Of a stretch of 64,000 nucleotides of DNA, positions 32,770 to 40,039 are shown piece by piece. The notes under the pieces are model-generated. The model saw only the letters and a list, made by a program, of their open reading frames with translations. It had not been told where the DNA came from and made no database searches. The stretch comes from JAICSD01 sp035637115. Its GTDB lineage: Bacteria > Acidobacteriota > Vicinamibacteria > Vicinamibacterales > 2-12-FULL-66-21. Each line of letters opens with the position of its first letter. The stretch's first letter is position 1. The DNA lies in contig DASPXV010000151.1 of the NCBI GenBank assembly GCA_035637115.1, positions 1 to 64,000 of the forward strand. Direction: 5' to 3'. The position numbers and the translations under genes were made by a program.

Positions 32770-34497
32770 TCAGCGTGATTTCAGCGCGGCCATGGATTCC
32801 GCCAGCACCTTTTCGACCTCGCCTGCCGTTGCTGCCTTCAGCGCGCGGCTCGCCAGGCGCGCGGTTTCCGGAATCCGCAGTCCGCGGACAACCTGCTTGG
32901 CGATCGGGATGGATGCCGGCGTCATGCTGAACTCGCGCAGGCCGAGTCCGGTCAGCAGCGGCAGCAGCACAGGGTCCGCCGCCATTTCGCCGCAGACCGA
33001 GACCGGCAGGCCGCTGCGTCGTGCACCGCGGGCAACGTGACGCAGTACGCGCAGGATCGCCGGGTGAAGCGGCGCGTACATGTCCGACACGCGGTCGTCG
33101 GTACGGTCCACCGCGAGACAGTACTGGATCAAATCGTTCGTGCCGATGCTGACGAAGTCCGCCTCCCTGGCGAGCAGATCGATCGTCAGCGCGGCCGATG
33201 GCACTTCGATCATGATGCCGATCGGAACATCCGGCACGGAAAGGCCTCGCGCCTGCAGCGCCGAGGCCGCATGCTGGACCGCCGTGCGCGCGGCGCGCAG
33301 CTCCTCCACGCCGGTTACGAACGGGAACATGATCCGGAGCGGCCCGTGGACGGCGGCGCGCAACAACGCGCGCAGCTGCGCCTGGAACACTTCCTCGAAC
33401 GACAGGCTCAGGCGCAGGCCGCGCAGCCCCAGCGGCGAACGCGGATGCTCGCCATGGGTCAGTCCCATTTGCGCCTCGGTGACGTCGAACGTGCGGACCG
33501 TCACGCGGCCTCCGCCCATCGCCTCGATCAGCCGCACGTACACGGCGTACTGCGCCTCCTCGTCAAGCCCCGCGGCGCTCGTACCGGCGAGGAGGAATTC
33601 CGATCGATACAGCCCGATCCCCTCCGCGCCGCGCAGCCGCGCGCGCTTCCCCTCTTCGGGTAACTCGACGTTCGCCTCGATCCGGATCAGCGTACCGTCC
33701 GCCGTGACGGCAGGAAGTGTGGAGTATTCGTCGAGCGACCGTTCGTATGCGCGACGTTTCTTCGACCGCGCTTCCAGTTCCGCGAGCAGATCCGGCGGCG
33801 GATCGACGAGGACCTCACCCGCCGAGCCGTCGACTGCGAGCAGCGCGCCTGGTGCGATGACGCCGCTGGCGTGACGCACGCCTGACACGGCGGGCAAGTG
33901 AATCGAACGCGCGAGAATCGCGGTGTGATACGTCCAGCTGCCCGCATCCGTCACGAATCCCGCGAGCCGCTCCAAATCCAGTTGCGCGATGAGCGACGGG
34001 CTCAGCTCCTCTGCCACGAGGACCAGCGGTCCTTCGATGTCACGAAACAAATCCATCGGATTGCCGTCCGCGCACAGGTTCATGCACAGCCGTCCGACGA
34101 CGTCGGCGACGTCCCCTTTGCGCTCGCGCAGGTAAGGATCGTCGAGCTGGTCGAACAGCGCGGACACTTCATCGAGCGCCCGCTGCAGCGCGGACTCGGC
34201 GTTCAGCCGCTCGTTGCGGATGATCGCGGCCGCGCGATCGACGAGCATGGGATCGTCGAGCATCAGCAGCTGAGCGTCGAACAGGTAGGCGTGCTCCGCC
34301 CCTGCTGCCGCGGCGATCCGCTCCTTCACGTGCCCGATCTGGACGCGCGCCTGGGCCCGCGCCGTATCGAGCCGCTCCAGCTCGCCGTCGACCCTCCGCT
34401 CGGGGATCCGGAACCGCAGGTTGCGCGTGCCGCGCGTGAACACGAGCGCGCGGCCGATCCCGATGCCGGGTGAAACGCCGAGTCCTTTCAGGCGCAT
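32770..34497 (-). CDS. ptsI: PTS enzyme I (PEP-protein phosphotransferase)
   Basis: 575 residues. The phosphorylated His is His191 in GSWTYHTAILARS, and the C-terminal TIM barrel has VRTFDVTEAQMG, the LRGLRLSLSF segment and the active Cys in VSVCGEMAADP. It transfers phosphate from PEP to HPr. The ATG overlaps the last 10 nt of ptsH. No EIIB or EIIC gene is in the window, so a regulatory rather than sugar-transporting PTS is likely. Confidence 0.93.
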   Translation of the reverse strand: MRLKGLGVSPGIGIGRALVFTRGTRNLRFRIPERRVDGELERLDTARAQARVQIGHVKERIAAAAGAEHAYLFDAQLLMLDDPMLVDRAAAIIRNERLNAESALQRALDEVSALFDQLDDPYLRERKGDVADVVGRLCMNLCADGNPMDLFRDIEGPLVLVAEELSPSLIAQLDLERLAGFVTDAGSWTYHTAILARSIHLPAVSGVRHASGVIAPGALLAVDGSAGEVLVDPPPDLLAELEARSKKRRAYERSLDEYSTLPAVTADGTLIRIEANVELPEEGKRARLRGAEGIGLYRSEFLLAGTSAAGLDEEAQYAVYVRLIEAMGGGRVTVRTFDVTEAQMGLTHGEHPRSPLGLRGLRLSLSFEEVFQAQLRALLRAAVHGPLRIMFPFVTGVEELRAARTAVQHAASALQARGLSVPDVPIGIMIEVPSAALTIDLLAREADFVSIGTNDLIQYCLAVDRTDDRVSDMYAPLHPAILRVLRHVARGARRSGLPVSVCGEMAADPVLLPLLTGLGLREFSMTPASIPIAKQVVRGLRIPETARLASRALKAATAGEVEKVLAESMAALKSR

Positions 34498-34763
34498 GAC
34501 ACCTCGTCGAAGCCGCGTTCAACGAGGGCGCAGAGCGCGGCGATCGCCTGCTCCTCGTCGGGGCCGTCAGTCGTGATCCGGATCGCGCTGCCCTGCGCGG
34601 CCGCGAGCAGCAGCAGTCCCATGATGCTCTTACCGTCCACCTCGCGGCCGCCGCGCGCCACCTGCACGTGGGCGGCGAACCGCCCCGCCGTGTGCACGAA
34701 CTTTGCGGCGGCGCGCGCATGCAGACCCAGCGAATTCTGAATCACGATCTCACAGCTTTTCAC
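34488..34763 (-). CDS. ptsH: Phosphocarrier protein HPr
   Basis: 91 residues from a GTG at 34763 that overlaps the EIIA stop (GTGA). Both phosphorylation sites are present: His15 in LGLHARAAAKF for EI and Ser46 in DGKSIMGLL for HprK. Presence of Ser46 together with an adjacent hprK supports true HPr-Ser-P regulation. Confidence 0.95.
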   Translation of the reverse strand: MKSCEIVIQNSLGLHARAAAKFVHTAGRFAAHVQVARGGREVDGKSIMGLLLLAAAQGSAIRITTDGPDEEQAIAALCALVERGFDEVSCA

Positions 34764-35191
34764 TGCTTCTCCCCGCGAATGAGGTCCGAGGCGACCCAGA
34801 TCGCGTTGCGCCCCTGTTCGCGGATGTCGCGCGCGAGCGTCAGCAGGTCCATCTCTTTCAGCGGCCGCGCCAGTTTCATCAGCATCGCGAGATTCAGCCC
34901 GGTGATCACTTCCACCTTGTCCGTCTCGACGAAGGTGACCCCCAGGTTCGCAGGCGTGCCGCCGAACATATCGGTCAGGACCAGCACGCCACCGGGCTTT
35001 TCCGGGGTCGCCACTTTACTCCGCACACGTTCGATCGCGCGACCGATCTCTTCCCGCGCCAGATCGACGTCGTCATGCCAGCCGATCGACACCGCGGTGA
35101 AATGCGGCAGGTCGCCGACGATCATTTCCGCCGCGTTCAGCAGCTCCGCGGCAAGCTGCCCGTGCGTCACGACAACGACTCCTACTTTCAT
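34760..35191 (-). CDS. PTS EIIA component, mannose/fructose family
   Basis: 143 residues. The active His10 lies in VVVVTHGQLAAELL, and VLTDMFGGTPANL is the family signature. It would accept phosphate from HPr. As the only EII component in the cluster it probably works as a phosphorylation-state sensor, like EIIA-Ntr or DhaM-type modules, though its target is unknown. It sits one base after rapZ and overlaps ptsH. Confidence 0.92.
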   Translation of the reverse strand: MKVGVVVVTHGQLAAELLNAAEMIVGDLPHFTAVSIGWHDDVDLAREEIGRAIERVRSKVATPEKPGGVLVLTDMFGGTPANLGVTFVETDKVEVITGLNLAMLMKLARPLKEMDLLTLARDIREQGRNAIWVASDLIRGEKQ

Positions 35192-35192
35192 G

Positions 35193-36104
35193 TCAGTCGA
35201 TCGCGATATCGCGATGCCGGACGCGCGGCTGGACGCCCTTCAGTCCCGCGAGCCCTTTCTTGATGGCTTCCGCGATCATCACCGAGCGGTGACGGCCGCC
35301 GGTGCAGCCGACCCCGACGGTCAGGTACGACTTCCCTTCCGCGACGTATTGCGGGATCAGGAAACGCAGCAGGTTGAGCGTGTGTTCGAGGAACTCGTGC
35401 GTGGCGTCCGACCTGTCGAGGAACGCCTTCACTTCGCGGTCCCGCCCCGTGTGCGGACGCAGCTTCGGCACGAAGTGCGGATTCGGAAGAAAGCGGACGT
35501 CGAACAGCAGGTCGGAGTCCACCGGAATGCCGTGCTTGAAACCGAAGCTCAGAATGGTGACGACCAGCTGCGAGCTCGGGGATCGGCCGCTTTCGACGTT
35601 GCGGAACGCGTGCCGCAGCTCGTGCACCGTCATGTTGGACGTGTCCACGACATGATCGGCCAGCCGGCGGAGCGGCTTCATGTGCTCCCGCTCCTCGCGG
35701 ATGCCTTCCGCCGCGGAGCGATCGGGCGCCAGGGGATGCGGGCGGCGCGTCTCGCTGAACCGCCGCACCAGTACCTCGTCCGTCGCGTCGAGAAAGATCA
35801 GCACGGGATGCAGGTTCCGCATCTCTTTGAGACGCTTGAGCACTTTCGGCAGCTCGTCGAGCATCTTGCCTTCCCGCACATCCACCACCACCGCCGCGCG
35901 CCCGATCTCGCTGCCGGCGCGCAGCGTGAGTTCCGCCAGCATGGGCAGCAGCGCCACCGGCAGGTTATCCACGCAGAAGTAGCCGAGATCCTCCAGCGCG
36001 TGGATTGCCTGCGACTTGCCGGATCCCGAAAGCCCCGTCAGCACCACGAACCTGGACGCCACGGCCGTCCTCGCCGCACGGCGCGCGGCATGGCGACGTT
36101 CCAC
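35193..36104 (-). CDS. rapZ: RapZ-family nucleotide-binding RNase adapter
   Basis: 303 residues from the GTG at 36104, the first start in frame after the hprK stop; GTG at 36062 is an alternative. Walker A is GLSGSGKS (24-31). The C-terminal RapZ signature VGVGCTGGRHRSVMIAEAI is complete. In E. coli RapZ senses GlcN-6-P and controls glmS through sRNA decay; in other phyla its role is open. The hprK-rapZ-EIIA-HPr order is widely conserved. The N-terminus is encoded next to a purine heptad array. Confidence 0.92.
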   Translation of the reverse strand: MERRHAARRAARTAVASRFVVLTGLSGSGKSQAIHALEDLGYFCVDNLPVALLPMLAELTLRAGSEIGRAAVVVDVREGKMLDELPKVLKRLKEMRNLHPVLIFLDATDEVLVRRFSETRRPHPLAPDRSAAEGIREEREHMKPLRRLADHVVDTSNMTVHELRHAFRNVESGRSPSSQLVVTILSFGFKHGIPVDSDLLFDVRFLPNPHFVPKLRPHTGRDREVKAFLDRSDATHEFLEHTLNLLRFLIPQYVAEGKSYLTVGVGCTGGRHRSVMIAEAIKKGLAGLKGVQPRVRHRDIAID

Positions 36105-36106
36105 CC

Positions 36107-36145
36107 CCTTCGCTTCTTTGTTCCTGCTTCCTTCTTCCTTCTTTT
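36107..36145 (-). repeat. Purine heptad array, AAGAAGG theme, between hprK and rapZ
   Basis: On the minus strand units AAGAAGG, AAGAAGG, AAGCAGG, AACAAAG and AAGCGAA follow the hprK stop and lead to the rapZ GTG. Because the units resemble Shine-Dalgarno sequence the array may supply the ribosome site of rapZ. Confidence 0.65.
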
Positions 36146-37123
36146 TCAGATGTCTTCTCCAAAGTCGATGTCGTGCGCCTCGCGCGCCTGGAGCTGCGCG
36201 TCGAGCCGTTCGGCGAGGCGGCGGGCCGAATTCAGCCCGCCGTGCCGCAATAACTGGTTGCGGGCGGCGACTTCCACGAGAATCGCCAGGTTCCTGCCCG
36301 GCGCGACGGGCATGCGCAGCATCGGAATGCGGACGCCGAGCAATTCGTAGTGCGCCTCGTCCAGCCCGAGCCGCTCGTACTCGCGCGCGGGATCCCAGCG
36401 TTCGAGCTGCACGACCAGCTCCACGCGCTTCGATCGTCTCGTCGACGCGACGCCGAACAGATCCTGCACATTGATCAATCCCAGTCCGCGGATCTCCATG
36501 TGGTGCCGCGTCAGCTCGGGACACGTGCCCATCAGGTACGCGTTCGCGCGCACGCGCAGTTCCACCGCGTCGTCTGCGACCAGCCGGTGGCCGCGCACGA
36601 CCAGGTCCAGCGCGCATTCGCTCTTGCCGATGCCGCTCTCGCCGATGATCAGGACTCCGAGACCGAGGATGTCCATCAGGACGCCGTGCATGACGGCGTG
36701 CGCCGAGAGATACGCATCCAGGGCGGCGGACAATCGCGCCATCACGAGCGGTGTGGCGCCGCGCGTCCTCATCAAGGGAAGGTTTGCGCGATCCGCTTCG
36801 ACGGAGAGTTCCGGCGGCGGCTCGAATCCGGCGGTGACGACAAGACACGGCAGCGCGTGCGAGTACACGCGGCGGATGACGTCCGTCCGTTCGGATGACG
36901 ACAACGATTCGAGGAAGCGCACTTCGCTCTCGCCGAGGACGAGGACGCGTCCTTCGCGCAGATACTGATCGAAACCCGTCAGCGCGAGGCCGGTTTTCTG
37001 GGGATGCGGGTTGGTGATGCGGCGGTCGACGCCTCCGGCGCCGGCCAGGAGCTCGAGCTCGATGCCCCGGGACTCGGCCAGGTCGCGCAGAAGGGTCGCC
37101 ACGGGCACCCCGGGCATCGTCAT
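36146..37123 (-). CDS. hprK: HPr kinase/phosphorylase
   Basis: 325 residues. An N-terminal MurF-like domain covers about 1-135. The kinase domain has His146 in AVMHG, Walker A GESGIGKS (161-168), the HprK signature EIRGLGLINV (210-219) and the later loop MPVAPGRNLAILVE. It phosphorylates and dephosphorylates Ser46 of HPr. It precedes rapZ, EIIA, HPr and EI, forming a complete regulatory cascade. Confidence 0.95.
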   Translation of the reverse strand: MTMPGVPVATLLRDLAESRGIELELLAGAGGVDRRITNPHPQKTGLALTGFDQYLREGRVLVLGESEVRFLESLSSSERTDVIRRVYSHALPCLVVTAGFEPPPELSVEADRANLPLMRTRGATPLVMARLSAALDAYLSAHAVMHGVLMDILGLGVLIIGESGIGKSECALDLVVRGHRLVADDAVELRVRANAYLMGTCPELTRHHMEIRGLGLINVQDLFGVASTRRSKRVELVVQLERWDPAREYERLGLDEAHYELLGVRIPMLRMPVAPGRNLAILVEVAARNQLLRHGGLNSARRLAERLDAQLQAREAHDIDFGEDI

Positions 37124-37292
37124 TGAAGACTGCCGATTGCAGACTGCCGATTAGACATTGCCGACTGTCGGTTGGCGATTAGACATTGCCGATTGGCGAT
37201 TGGCATTGTCGATTGACGATCGGCAATCCGTCAATCGCCAATCTTCAATCTCCAATTCGTGAATCTGCAATCTGCATTCGCCAATCGCCAAC
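37124..37292. repeat. Large dyad heptad array, GCCGATT / GCCAATC theme
   Basis: From 37124 about eleven 7-nt units of the GCCGATT or GGCGATT type run in register, then a centre near 37205-37220, then about ten units of the reverse-complement theme (GCCAATC, TTCAATC, TGCAATC) to 37292. Few indels break the 7-nt phase. The two halves can pair over some 75 bp with mismatches. The array lies between hpf and hprK on the same strand. Confidence 0.85.
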
Positions 37293-37293
37293 G

Positions 37294-37827
37294 TCAGTCC
37301 GGTTCGATGAGTCCGAGGCTGCCGTCCTTGCGGCGGTGCACGATGCTGATCGCGTCGTTCTCGGCATTCCGGAAGACGACGAACATCTCCGGCCCCGACT
37401 CGACGCGGAGGGCCGCGTCCTCGACCGACATCGGCTTGATCGCGTACCGCGTGGGGCGGACGACACGGCGCGCAGGGGCGGCCTGGCGGCGGCCGGGCGT
37501 GGCGTTCGCGTCCTTCGTGCCGCTGCGCTGGCGTTTTCCCTCCGTCCACTTCGATTTCAGCTTCTCCGCCTGGCGCTCCACTTTCTCGGCGGCCTGGCGG
37601 AGCGAGAGCGGCCAGCCGTTCCCCTCGCCGACACCGCTCATCATGTGGTCGCCGCGGGCGTGGACCACGAGCTCGGTGCGATGGCGGAATTTCTCTTTGG
37701 TGAGGATGATCGTCGCGGAGAGCGCCGAGTCGTTGAGGAGCCGTTCGAGCTTGGCGAGCCGCTTGCCGATCAACTGGCGGAGCCCCGGGGTGATCTCTAC
37801 ATGACGGCCGGTGATATCTAGACGCAT
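37294..37827 (-). CDS. hpf: Ribosome hibernation-promoting factor, long form
   Basis: 177 residues. The N-terminal S30AE domain (about 1-100: MRLDITGRHVEITPGLRQ) is joined by a basic linker to the C-terminal dimerisation domain (about 125-177: IKPMSVEDAALRVE, FVVFRNAENDAISIVHRRKD). The long form makes 100S ribosome dimers in one protein. Position after rpoN (12-bp gap) is a conserved arrangement. Confidence 0.95.
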   Translation of the reverse strand: MRLDITGRHVEITPGLRQLIGKRLAKLERLLNDSALSATIILTKEKFRHRTELVVHARGDHMMSGVGEGNGWPLSLRQAAEKVERQAEKLKSKWTEGKRQRSGTKDANATPGRRQAAPARRVVRPTRYAIKPMSVEDAALRVESGPEMFVVFRNAENDAISIVHRRKDGSLGLIEPD

Positions 37828-37839
37828 GGCGCTCGCTGT

Positions 37840-39300
37840 CTAATAGAGCACTTTCCTCTGGTTGGACGTCGGAATCTTCAGCTCTTCGCGGTATTTCGCG
37901 ATCGTGCGGCGCGCGAGCATCAGCCCCTCCTTCTGCAGGATGCTGACGATCTTCGAGTCGCTCAGCGGCTTGCGGGGATCTTCGTTCTCGATGATCTTGC
38001 GGATCCGCTGCTTGATCGTCACCGAGGACACGCTGTCGCCGTACGAGCTGCTGATCCCGCTGTGGAAGAAATATTTGAGCTCGAACACGCCTTGTGGCGT
38101 GTGCATGTACTTGTTGTTCACGACGCGGCTGACGGTGGACTCGTGCATGCCGATGTCGTTTGCCACGTCGCGCAGCACGAGCGGCCGCAGGTATTCGATC
38201 CCGTGGTCGAGGAACTCGCGCTGGAAGTTGATGATGCTGTTGGCGACCTTCTGGATCGTCTTCTGCCGCTGGTCCACCGACTTGATCAGCCACAGCGCCG
38301 AGCGGAACTTGTCCTTCACGTAGGCCCGCGTCTCGTTGTTCTCGGGGGTGCCGGCGACATTCTTGTCGAGCAGCCGGCGGTACGTGGGGCTGATGCGGAG
38401 CTGCGGCAGCCCTTCTTCATTGAGCATCGCGACGTACTGGTCCTCGACCTTGACGACGTAGACGTCGGGAATTACGTACTGCGACTGCTGCGGATTGTAG
38501 CGGCTGCCCGGCTTCGGATCGAGGTTGCGGATGATCTCGATGTGCTCTTTCAGGTCGTCGATCGGCATGCCCATGCGACGCGCGATCTCAGGCACCTGAT
38601 GGTTCTGCAGCAGCCGGAGGTGCTCGGTGACGATCTTCTCGGTCGGCGTGCCTTCGAGACCCAGATGCTTGACCTGCAGCCAGAGGCATTCCTGGAGGTC
38701 GCGCGCGCAGACGCCAATCGGATCGAACGTCTGCACGTGCTGCAGCACGCGCTCCACATCGGAAACCGGCCAGTCGCCCATCGCGGCGATCTCCTCGACC
38801 GACGCAACGAGATATCCGTCGTCATCGAGGTTGCCGATGATCGCGTTGCCGATCTCGCGGACCTTCTCGCCGAGATCAGCCAGCTGCGGGTTCTCGGTTT
38901 CCATCGAGAGCTGCCATATGAGGTGATCGGACAACGAGGCGGCCGACGAGAGCGTGTTCTCGATCGGCGGGAGTTCCTTGACCTCGGAGGGGGCGCGTGA
39001 CTTGTAGCCGTCGTCCAGATAGTCGCCGAAGAAGTACTCGTAGTCGGCGTCATCCCACTGGTCGGTTTTTTCCGTGCTCGGTTTGTCGGCGTCAGCCTTG
39101 TCGTTTTGCGCCTGCTGTTCGGCCGGCTGGAGCTCCTCCGTCGGCACCTCTTCGAGCAACGGGTTCTCCACCATTTCCTGGTTCAGGAGATCGGCCAGCT
39201 CCAGCGTCGACATCGGCAGCAGCTTGATCGCCTGCTGCAGCGATGGAGTAAGGATGAGCTTCTGAACGAGCTTTGTGTGGAGTTTCTGCGAAATCGCCAC
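37840..39300 (-). CDS. rpoN: RNA polymerase sigma-54 factor
   Basis: 486 residues. The Gln/Leu-rich activator region (about 1-50: LILTPSLQQAIKLLPMS), an acidic spacer, the core-binding domain, the HTH region and the RpoN box ARRTIAKYRE (463-472) are all present. It needs AAA+ activators to start transcription. It lies between lptB and hpf, a conserved order in many diderms. Confidence 0.97.
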   Translation of the reverse strand: MAISQKLHTKLVQKLILTPSLQQAIKLLPMSTLELADLLNQEMVENPLLEEVPTEELQPAEQQAQNDKADADKPSTEKTDQWDDADYEYFFGDYLDDGYKSRAPSEVKELPPIENTLSSAASLSDHLIWQLSMETENPQLADLGEKVREIGNAIIGNLDDDGYLVASVEEIAAMGDWPVSDVERVLQHVQTFDPIGVCARDLQECLWLQVKHLGLEGTPTEKIVTEHLRLLQNHQVPEIARRMGMPIDDLKEHIEIIRNLDPKPGSRYNPQQSQYVIPDVYVVKVEDQYVAMLNEEGLPQLRISPTYRRLLDKNVAGTPENNETRAYVKDKFRSALWLIKSVDQRQKTIQKVANSIINFQREFLDHGIEYLRPLVLRDVANDIGMHESTVSRVVNNKYMHTPQGVFELKYFFHSGISSSYGDSVSSVTIKQRIRKIIENEDPRKPLSDSKIVSILQKEGLMLARRTIAKYREELKIPTSNQRKVLY

Positions 39301-39313
39301 GGCTGTTCTGATT

Positions 39314-40039
39314 CTAGTCCAACCGGAAGTCGGCTCCGAGGTAAATGCGCTTCACTTCCTCGTCAGCCGCAAGGGTTTGCGGTGTTCCGCTCTTGAAAAT
39401 CACGCCGTCATGAACGATGTAGGCGCGGTCCGTGATGCGCAGCGTCTCCCGGACGTTGTGATCCGTGATGAGGACTCCGATCCCCTGCGATTTGAGGTGA
39501 AAAATGATCTTCTGGATGTCGGTGATCGCGATAGGATCGATCCCCGCAAACGGCTCATCCAGCAGCATGAACTTCGGGGAGATGACCAGCGCGCGGGTGA
39601 TTTCGACGCGGCGCCGCTCTCCCCCCGAGAGGGTGTAGGCCGGCGACTTCGCCAGGGGCGTCAGGCCGAGTTCCGCGAGCAGCTCCCGCAGGCGCGCGCG
39701 TCGGGCCGCGCCGTCGAGATCCAGTGTCTCCAGGATCGCCATGATGTTCTGCTCGACCGTGAGGCCGCGGAAGATCGACGCTTCCTGCGGCAGGTAGCCG
39801 ATTCCTTTCCGCGCGCGCACGTACATCGGATCGTCGGTCACGTCCACGCCGTCGAGCAGCACGCGTCCCGAGTCCGGCGCCGTCAGCCCCACCACCATCG
39901 AGAACGTCGTCGTCTTGCCGGCGCCGTTCGCGCCGAGCAGGCCGATCACTTCGCCCGAGGCGATCTCGACGTTCACGCCCCTGACGACCGTCCGACCGCT
40001 GTATGACTTGGTAAGGTCTCGCGTCCGCAGCGTCGCCAT
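39314..40039 (-). CDS. lptB: LPS export ABC transporter ATP-binding protein LptB
   Basis: 241 residues. Walker A is LGANGAGKTTT (35-45), the signature is YTLSGGERRRVEI, and Walker B is LLDEPFAGIDPI. The closing ADEEVKRIYLG is typical of LptB. It powers LptFG, here the fused permease at 18.9-21.3 kb. Its ATG directly follows the lptC-lptA stop (TGAATG). Confidence 0.96.
   Translation of the reverse strand: MATLRTRDLTKSYSGRTVVRGVNVEIASGEVIGLLGANGAGKTTTFSMVVGLTAPDSGRVLLDGVDVTDDPMYVRARKGIGYLPQEASIFRGLTVEQNIMAILETLDLDGAARRARLRELLAELGLTPLAKSPAYTLSGGERRRVEITRALVISPKFMLLDEPFAGIDPIAITDIQKIIFHLKSQGIGVLITDHNVRETLRITDRAYIVHDGVIFKSGTPQTLAADEEVKRIYLGADFRLD

Noticed and set aside
36105..36848. N-terminal extension of RapZ
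   Set aside because: The frame overlaps hprK, is Arg-rich without homology, and standard RapZ length fits the GTG at 36104.
37124..37292. CRISPR array
   Set aside because: The repeat unit is only 7 nt, degenerate and without spacers of constant length; no cas genes are nearby.
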